The notes below the pieces were generated by a model. It was not told the origin of the DNA. It made no database searches and saw only the letters and a list, made by a program, of their open reading frames with translations. Below are positions 23,615 to 28,691 of a stretch of 28,691 nucleotides of DNA, one piece after another (the stretch's first letter is position 1; each line of letters begins with the position of its first letter). This DNA comes from Prevotellaceae bacterium (GTDB taxonomy: Bacteria; Bacteroidota; Bacteroidia; Bacteroidales; Bacteroidaceae), in assembly GCA_003150315.1 (NCBI GenBank), contig QAML01000050.1, forward strand, positions 1 to 28,691, written 5' to 3'. The translations under genes were made by a program, and so were the position numbers.

Positions 23615-23651
23615 CAAAGTTAGGGTTTTTGGTTGAGTTTTCTTAACTTTG
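23615..23651. promoter_or_regulatory. Back-to-back promoters for engB and recR
   Basis: CAAAGTTA at 23615-23622 is TAACTTTG on the minus strand (engB side) and TAACTTTG at 23644-23651 reads on the plus strand (recR side). The two octamers form a perfect inverted repeat with 21 bases between them. Each -33 region therefore falls on the other promoter's -7 element. Classic TTTG -33 boxes are not visible. Confidence 0.55.
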
Positions 23652-23681
23652 CATGGTTTTTTCGGATGCCTGCCTGCCAAA

Positions 23682-24299
23682 ATGGAACAGCAATACCCTT
23701 CAAAACTACTAAACCGTGCGGTGGAAGAATTTTCGCATCTGCCCGGAATAGGACGCAAAACAGCTTTGCGCCTCGTTTTGCATCTTCTTCGTCAGGACGA
23801 AGAGGTAAGCGATGCTTTTGCCGAGGCAGTGAAAACTTTGCGTCATGAGGTAAAATACTGCAAAGTGTGTCATAACATTTGCGACGAAGAGGTTTGCGAC
23901 ATTTGTTCCAATCCCCGGCGCGATTCTTCAACGATTTGCGTGGTGGAGAACGTACAGGATGTAATGGCTGTGGAGAATACGCAGCAATACACGGGACTTT
24001 ACCATGTGCTGGGGGGAGTGATTTCGCCCGTTGACGGAGTGGGACCGGGAAACATAGAGATTCAGTCGCTCGTTGACCGTGTAAAAGCCGGCGGAGTGGG
24101 GGAGGTGATTCTCGCTCTCAGTCCCACGATGGAAGGCGACACTACGAATTTCTACATCTCGCGCCGTCTTGCCGACACAGGTGTGAAACTTTCGGTCATA
24201 GCGCGGGGTGTTACGGTGGGCGACGAACTTGAATACACCGACGAGGTAACGCTCGGTCGCTCCATACTGAACAGAACAGAATTTACAGGTAACAAATAA
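23682..24299 (+). CDS. recR: Recombination protein RecR
   Basis: A 205-residue DNA-repair protein that works with RecF and RecO to load RecA at gaps. The N-terminal helix-hairpin-helix is [12 protein letters not shown] (20-31). The zinc finger is C60, C63, C72 and C75. The Toprim domain begins [14 protein letters not shown], and the C-terminal segment is [29 protein letters not shown]. Length matches the family. The frame opens earlier at 23649, but that start would lie on the promoter; the ATG at 23682 gives the standard N-terminus. It is the first gene of a six-gene plus-strand string. Confidence 0.96.
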   Translation: MEQQYPSKLLNRAVEEFSHLPGIGRKTALRLVLHLLRQDEEVSDAFAEAVKTLRHEVKYCKVCHNICDEEVCDICSNPRRDSSTICVVENVQDVMAVENTQQYTGLYHVLGGVISPVDGVGPGNIEIQSLVDRVKAGGVGEVILALSPTMEGDTTNFYISRRLADTGVKLSVIARGVTVGDELEYTDEVTLGRSILNRTEFTGNK

Positions 24300-24311
24300 A
24301 AACGACAGAAG

Positions 24312-24758
24312 ATGAAGAACAACGATATAAAGGTGCTTTCGCGCGGATGTAAGATTATGTATGCGGTATATCTGTTTGCCGTGATATTCTTTGCCGGAGT
24401 CTATGAACTTTTGCCCGAAGCCAAGGGACAACTTGTGGGAAACGACGTCGCGGAATACGCTCTCGACACGGTGTGCGTGCTTTTAACCATGATTACAGTG
24501 CCTTTGTCGCTGAAACTTTTCGCACATCTTCTCACCAAACACAAATCTCTGGATCTTAAAGACAGGATGGAGCGTTACCACATGCTTTGGAACGTGAGAA
24601 TAGTGTGCTTCGGAATTGTAACAATATTCGATTTGTGGGCTTATTATGCCACCCTGAATAATATCGGCGGCTTTTGCGCGTTAATATGTGTGGCGGCGTC
24701 TCTGCTGTTTGCCCCCACGCAAAAACGCATTGCGGGCGATTTGGACGCAAAAGACTGA
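24312..24758 (+). CDS. Small multi-pass membrane protein, unknown function
   Basis: A 148-residue protein with four hydrophobic segments (about 15-33, 49-71, 95-113 and 117-133) and charged loops, including HKSLDLKDRMERYHMLWN between helices 2 and 3. No signal peptide is expected beyond the first helix, and no catalytic motif is seen. I do not recognise the family. It starts 12 bases after recR and ends 27 bases before the radical SAM gene, so co-transcription is likely. Codon use resembles that of its neighbours, which supports a real gene. Confidence 0.75.
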   Translation: MKNNDIKVLSRGCKIMYAVYLFAVIFFAGVYELLPEAKGQLVGNDVAEYALDTVCVLLTMITVPLSLKLFAHLLTKHKSLDLKDRMERYHMLWNVRIVCFGIVTIFDLWAYYATLNNIGGFCALICVAASLLFAPTQKRIAGDLDAKD

Positions 24759-24785
24759 CCGCGCAAAAAGTTTTGAAATCCGAGT

Positions 24786-26222
24786 ATGAAGATAACTTTT
24801 CTGATACCACCGACATTGGACGGACAACGCCCCGCAGAGCGAAGTTCGGGCTGCACTCACGTAGTTTATCCCACACCTAATATATATGAGTTGACCGTAG
24901 CGGCTCTCATAGAAAAATCCGGGGAATTCAATGTGGCGTATCACGATTTTACATACCATAAAGACAGCCTTGAAGATTTTCTTTCCCGCGACGACAGCGA
25001 TTTTTACTCGTTCTGGACGGTAAATCTATCGATAGACACCGATTTGCATGCGGCACAGATTATTCACAGTATGAAACCTGATGCCTATTGTCTGCTTCTT
25101 GGTCCCGGACCTACCTATTATATAAACAAATGTCTCAATCACGAGCGCACGATAGTGCTTCGCGGCGAGCCGGACATGGTACTTTTGGAACTTTTGCAGG
25201 CATTCCGCAGCGGCGGCGAGGGAGATTGGCAGAAAGTGGACGGTATTTCTTTTCTCAAGGACGGGAAGGTGATAAACAACAAGCCGCACGCGCTTTTGAA
25301 GAACCTTGATGAGTTGCCGTTTCCTGCACGTCATCTGCTCGGCAACCGCACCTTCCACAATCCGAAACTGAAAGTAATTCCATATACTCCCGCGCTGACT
25401 TCGAGACAATGCCCGTTCAAGTGCATATATTGCGTTCCGAGTTCATTAACCTTTGCACGCGAGATAGAATATCGCAGAGAAAACGGACGAAAACCCGCTG
25501 TTTCGTTCCGGTCTGTGGAAAACGTTGCTGAGGAATTGGACATGCTCGCTGCGCAAGGCTATAAGGCGATAGGTTTCATGGATGATAATTTCATCTGGAA
25601 CGAGAAACGCACGAAAGCTATATGTGATGCGCTCAAAAAACACGGCTTTGTGTGGGGATGTCAAGCCAGAGTGGATGAAATAACCGAACCTATAGCAAAA
25701 ATACTCGGCGAATCGGGATGCAGATATGTGGACCTCGGCGTAGAATCGTTTGATGACGAAATTCTGAAATACATAAAGAAAGGTTTTACAAGGCAACAAA
25801 TTTACGAGGCTGTGGCTTTGCTGAACAAATACAAGGTACCTGTCAAGCTCAATATCCTTATAGGAACTTCTCCGCTCGAGACCCGCGAAAAATTAAAAGA
25901 CACCATTCGCCGCGCAAGACGCTTGAAAGTTGACCAAATTATGTTCAACATTGTTTCGCCATTCCCCGGAACGGAATTTTATAACCTTGCGAAAGAAAAC
26001 AAATGGATAGTTACGGGAGAATATGCCCCTACTGATGTGCAGCGTACTTCAATTGTGAGCTATCCTAACTTTTCTGCCAAGGAAATGGAGCGAGTTCTTT
26101 TCAGGGCAAACCTTTGCTATTTTCTTTCTCCCGCCTTTGTTCTTAAACAACTCCATCGTTTTCACAGCGTTAACGAATTTGTTTCCGCGCTGAAGGCTTT
26201 GAAGATAAAACTTTTCGGATAA
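24786..26222 (+). CDS. Radical SAM protein with N-terminal B12-binding-like domain
   Basis: 478 residues in the layout of B12-dependent-type radical SAM enzymes (BchE/HpnJ-like). An N-terminal Rossmann-like domain (about 1-170) contains GPGPT (106-110) and RGEPD (126-130). A TIM-barrel radical SAM core follows, with the cluster-binding cysteines C209, C213 and C216 (CPFKCIYC). Later core motifs are FMDDNF and CRYVDLGVESFDDEILKYIKKG. The C-terminal part (about 380-478) is variable. The cobalamin lower-ligand motif DxHxxG is not seen, so B12 binding is uncertain. Substrate unknown; methyl transfer to a lipid or glycan is conceivable given the GT2 neighbour only 4 bases downstream. The start ATG follows a 27-base gap. 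Confidence 0.87.
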   Translation: MKITFLIPPTLDGQRPAERSSGCTHVVYPTPNIYELTVAALIEKSGEFNVAYHDFTYHKDSLEDFLSRDDSDFYSFWTVNLSIDTDLHAAQIIHSMKPDAYCLLLGPGPTYYINKCLNHERTIVLRGEPDMVLLELLQAFRSGGEGDWQKVDGISFLKDGKVINNKPHALLKNLDELPFPARHLLGNRTFHNPKLKVIPYTPALTSRQCPFKCIYCVPSSLTFAREIEYRRENGRKPAVSFRSVENVAEELDMLAAQGYKAIGFMDDNFIWNEKRTKAICDALKKHGFVWGCQARVDEITEPIAKILGESGCRYVDLGVESFDDEILKYIKKGFTRQQIYEAVALLNKYKVPVKLNILIGTSPLETREKLKDTIRRARRLKVDQIMFNIVSPFPGTEFYNLAKENKWIVTGEYAPTDVQRTSIVSYPNFSAKEMERVLFRANLCYFLSPAFVLKQLHRFHSVNEFVSALKALKIKLFG

Positions 26223-26226
26223 CGTC

Positions 26227-26979
26227 ATGCTGCTGTCTGTGATTCTGATAACCTGGAACGGAAGGAAACTGCTTTCAAACTGTTTGAAGTCAATGTCTTT
26301 CCTTTTGCAGCGCGAGGATGTAGAGGTTATTGTTGTTGACAACGGCAGCGAAGACGGAACCATTCACTTTCTCCACGACAAATATCCCGACATCACCGCC
26401 ATTTCACTTGACAAAAATCGCGGCGTTGCCTATGCGCGCAATCGCGCATTGGAACGTGCGAACGGCGAATACCTTTGGATTTTGGACAATGACACGGAAC
26501 TTTCCGAACCTGTGGCTCGCGGCATGATGCAATTCATGAAAGATAATCCCGGGGTGGGACTTGCGGGTTGCCGCCTCGTAGATGCCGACGGACTTTTGCA
26601 GGAAAGTTGTAAACGTTACCCCGGTCTGGGCGAAAAGGTCAAGAATATTCTACACCGGCGTGGCTATCGCTATGCCTATGGTTTGGAAAAAATGAAAAAA
26701 AGATTCGAACCGGAGTATCTTATAGGCGCATGTCAGTTAATAAGACGGGATGCTTATGAAGCGGCGGGACCTTTGGACGAAAAGATATTCTACGGACCGG
26801 AGGATGCAGACTTTTGTCTGCGTGTTAAAAAGGCGGGTTTCTCGCTTGCATACGTTCCTGAATTCACGGTGCTTCATCACTGCCAGCGCATGTCGCGAAG
26901 CAGAATTCTTTCGCCCATAGGTTTGAAGCACATAGAGGGACTTGTGCATCTTTATTTCAAATATAAACGCCTTTTCTGA
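26227..26979 (+). CDS. Family 2 glycosyltransferase
   Basis: A 250-residue GT-A glycosyltransferase, probably acting at the cytosolic face of the membrane on a cell-surface glycan. The nucleotide-binding entry is SVILITWNG (4-12), with VVDNGSEDGT (36-45). The metal-binding DxD equivalent is D87-N88-D89 (LDNDTE). The acceptor-side motif is YGPEDADFCLRVKKAG. It resembles the rhamnosyltransferase-like GT2 subgroup, but donor and acceptor cannot be assigned. No membrane anchor is evident. It starts 4 bases after the radical SAM gene, and its stop codon overlaps the next start by one base (TGATG). Confidence 0.9.
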   Translation: MLLSVILITWNGRKLLSNCLKSMSFLLQREDVEVIVVDNGSEDGTIHFLHDKYPDITAISLDKNRGVAYARNRALERANGEYLWILDNDTELSEPVARGMMQFMKDNPGVGLAGCRLVDADGLLQESCKRYPGLGEKVKNILHRRGYRYAYGLEKMKKRFEPEYLIGACQLIRRDAYEAAGPLDEKIFYGPEDADFCLRVKKAGFSLAYVPEFTVLHHCQRMSRSRILSPIGLKHIEGLVHLYFKYKRLF

Positions 26980-27503
26980 TGCTGCTCAAAGGAGATAATA
27001 TTCATCTCCGCGCCCTTGAGCCGGAAGACGTTGAAATCTTTGCAAAGATTGAAAACGAACCGGAGCTTTGGGCGTGCTCTTCAACCAATGTTCCTTATTC
27101 GAGATTTGCCATAAGGAATTTCATATCCTCTACCAGCAATGACATATACGCCGACAAACAGGTGAGGCTCGTTGCGTGCAGAAATACAGACGATGTTGCC
27201 GTGGCTTTTGCCGATATTACGGATTTCGATCCGCGCCATAAGCATGCCCAGGTGGGAATTGTTGTGTTTCCCGACCATAGAAAGCATGGCATAGGCGGCG
27301 AAGTTCTCGACATCCTCGGCGAATATGCCCGCAGAGTAGTTGATTTGCATGTGCTTTATGCCTTGGTGGCGAAAAGCAATGAGGCTTCGCGCCGGCTGTT
27401 TGCCTCGGGCGGTTACAAAGAAGTGGCTTTGCTTCCGCAATGGCTGTTTTCTGAAGGAAAATATTGCGATGCCTTGGTTTTTGAAAAGATATTTTCCGAT
27501 TAA
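26979..27503 (+). CDS. GNAT-family N-acetyltransferase (RimL-like)
   Basis: A 174-residue acetyl-CoA-dependent acetyltransferase. It opens with LRALEPEDVEIFAKIENEPELW, the usual RimJ/RimL-type entry. The acetyl-CoA loop is RKHGIGGE (101-108), after VGIVVFPDH, and is followed by VAKSNEASRRLFASGGYKEVA, the motif B region. Substrate is unknown; ribosomal protein N-termini, polyamines and antibiotics are all possible in this group. It overlaps the glycosyltransferase stop codon by one base, implying translational coupling, and precedes the AraC gene by 35 bases. Confidence 0.9.
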   Translation: MLLKGDNIHLRALEPEDVEIFAKIENEPELWACSSTNVPYSRFAIRNFISSTSNDIYADKQVRLVACRNTDDVAVAFADITDFDPRHKHAQVGIVVFPDHRKHGIGGEVLDILGEYARRVVDLHVLYALVAKSNEASRRLFASGGYKEVALLPQWLFSEGKYCDALVFEKIFSD

Positions 27504-27538
27504 AATACCCATGAAAAAATCATAAAATACGCACTACC

Positions 27539-28453
27539 ATGGCTTTTGACAAAAACATTTTCGACATAAACGGCAAAGATATTCTCAGTATGGCTACTTT
27601 CGCGGACGAGGATGTAATTGCTTTCGACAACATAAGGGACATATGTCTTAACGAAAAGGTTAAAATCGAAAACTTCATCATTGCCCTTTGCAACAAAGGG
27701 CGCGGTGCGCTCACCATAAACGGTGTGGATTATAATGTGGGCGTTGGCGACTTTGTGATATGCCGTCCAAACCACATCATAGAGAACATGATGGAAAGCA
27801 TGGACTTCGAGTGCTCCTGCTTGTGCGTTTCCACGGAGTTTATGCGCAATGTGATGCTCATGGCAAACAGTTGGGATTTTAATTTGGTCATTGAAAAAAA
27901 TCCCGTAATCCATCTCGATCGCGAGGAATCGGATGTGATAAATGCTTACGAGGCTATTCTCCGCAATACATTACGCGGTGCGCCGCGCAGACACCACAAG
28001 GAAGTGGTGGAGTCGCTCATGAGAGCGGCGGCATGCTATCTGACAGATATGCTTATGCAACACATGGAGATGAAAGCCCACAATTTTTATAAAAGCGAAA
28101 CTGCATTCAATGAGTTTCTCGATTTGCTGTCCGCCACATACCCGCGCCGCAGAAAGGTTGACTATTATGCAGAAAAGCTGAACCTTTCCAACCGCCGCCT
28201 CGCTTCTATATGCGTGAGGGTAAGCGGTAAAACGGCTCTGCAACTCATTACCGAGTATGCCATACGCGACATAAAACGCGAACTCCTCAAGCCCGAAAAC
28301 ACCATAAAGCAAGTGGCTTTTAACATGGGCTTTGAAAACGTATCGAGCTTGGGAAGGTATTTCCGCAATTTTACACATGTTTCGCCCAAGAAGTTTCGTG
28401 CCACGTATGCGCAGAACATGTGCGACGGAGACGAAGCCATGCCCGAAGAATGA
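27539..28453 (+). CDS. AraC-family transcriptional regulator
   Basis: A 304-residue regulator. The N-terminal part is a cupin-like sensing domain (about 35-90, KGRGALTINGVDYNVGVGDFVICRPN). The C-terminal part carries the two helix-turn-helix units of AraC (about 200-295): VDYYAEKLNLSNRRLASICVRVSGKTA and IKQVAFNMGFENVSSLGRYFRNFTHVSPKKFR. This layout is common in Bacteroidetes stand-alone AraC proteins. Ligand and targets are unknown. It lies 35 bases after the GNAT gene with no -7 element seen in the gap, so it may be read from the recR transcript. The last residues (CDGDEAMPEE) form an acidic tail. Confidence 0.93.
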   Translation: MAFDKNIFDINGKDILSMATFADEDVIAFDNIRDICLNEKVKIENFIIALCNKGRGALTINGVDYNVGVGDFVICRPNHIIENMMESMDFECSCLCVSTEFMRNVMLMANSWDFNLVIEKNPVIHLDREESDVINAYEAILRNTLRGAPRRHHKEVVESLMRAAACYLTDMLMQHMEMKAHNFYKSETAFNEFLDLLSATYPRRRKVDYYAEKLNLSNRRLASICVRVSGKTALQLITEYAIRDIKRELLKPENTIKQVAFNMGFENVSSLGRYFRNFTHVSPKKFRATYAQNMCDGDEAMPEE

Positions 28454-28598
28454 TTCGTTTTGCCGGCAACAGGTAATCCACTCTGCTCGTTCGTTTATGC
28501 CTTGTAGTTTGCCCCGTGTGTTTTTTCTTTCAGGGCGCAAAAGACGGCTGTTTTTCTAAGTGGCTAATAACCAGATTTTTAATTGATTTTGCAAGGGC
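28454..28598. other. Intergenic spacer after the AraC gene
   Basis: No gene and no strong terminator. TTTGCCCC (28508-28515) and GGGCGCAAA (28533-28541) could pair with a bulge, but the loop is long and no T-run follows. TGCCTTGTA near 28499 resembles the repeat core but is too short to call. Confidence 0.35.
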
Positions 28599-28691
28599 TT
28601 TGTAAGTTCTTGTTTATCAGAGGTTTGGAATGCCCGAAAATACAAGGCACTTATTTTAAAATAAGTGCCTTGTATTTTAAAATATATGGCT
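28599..28691 (+). repeat. Leader-plus-palindrome repeat, copy 5 (cut by window end)
   Basis: Leader TTTGTAAGTTCTTGTTTATC, then AGAGGTTTGGAATGCCCG, then a perfect 42-base loop-less palindrome (28637-28678) identical in sequence to that of copy 2. A third unit starts TATATGGCT and is cut by the window end. It lies about 145 bases past the AraC stop, in the same orientation. Confidence 0.88.

Noticed and set aside
28498..28506. Additional repeat copy after the AraC gene
   Set aside because: Only nine bases (TGCCTTGTA) match the repeat core, with no leader or palindrome around them.

Overview
The window looks like a chromosomal segment of a member of the order Bacteroidales (Bacteroidota). The protein families fit this: DUF4924, an AspT/YidE-type transporter, lipoproteins with short SC-type lipoboxes, a DUF1080 lipoprotein and a ROK glucokinase. 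Start codons follow A-rich leaders instead of Shine-Dalgarno sites, and about ten genes are preceded by TAnnTTTG, the -7 element of Bacteroidetes promoters. No rRNA, tRNA, CRISPR array, transposase or phage gene was found. This is core chromosome, not an island.

Layout. (1) 1-4555: fluC with a small upstream ORF on the minus strand, diverging from an exported TPR protein and an AspT/YidE-type transporter on the plus strand. (2) 4555-6297: a diverged DXS-like transketolase on the minus strand. (3) 15999-6712, minus strand: one long tight gene string, lysE-type exporter, DUF4924, rfbD, prfC, tsaC, ClC channel, fmt and a 700-residue lipoprotein. Gaps run from a 4-base overlap to 41 bases and the string ends in a strong hairpin. 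Three members serve translation (RF3, tRNA threonylcarbamoylation, initiator-tRNA formylation). (4) 16499-19186, plus strand: glucokinase, DUF1080 lipoprotein and a HAD phosphatase. (5) 23587-19495, minus strand: engB-maa, then an exported phosphodiesterase and an exported alkaline phosphatase. (6) 23682-28453, plus strand: recR, a small membrane protein, a radical SAM enzyme, a GT2 glycosyltransferase, a GNAT acetyltransferase and an AraC regulator.

The most unusual content is intergenic. Six copies of an oriented repeat of roughly 104-128 bases sit between genes. Each has a semi-conserved leader (about TTTGTAAGTTNTTGTTT, then a TTTGGAA-like block and GGCGAAAAA). The leader is followed by three or four units of about 20-23 bases that form palindromes. 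Five copies share one unit type (ACAAGGCACTTATTTT and its complement); the copy at 6432-6558 has the same leader but unrelated units. In five of six copies the leader faces the 3' end of the nearest upstream gene in sense orientation. This family of constant leader plus exchangeable palindromic units is the best candidate here for something undescribed.
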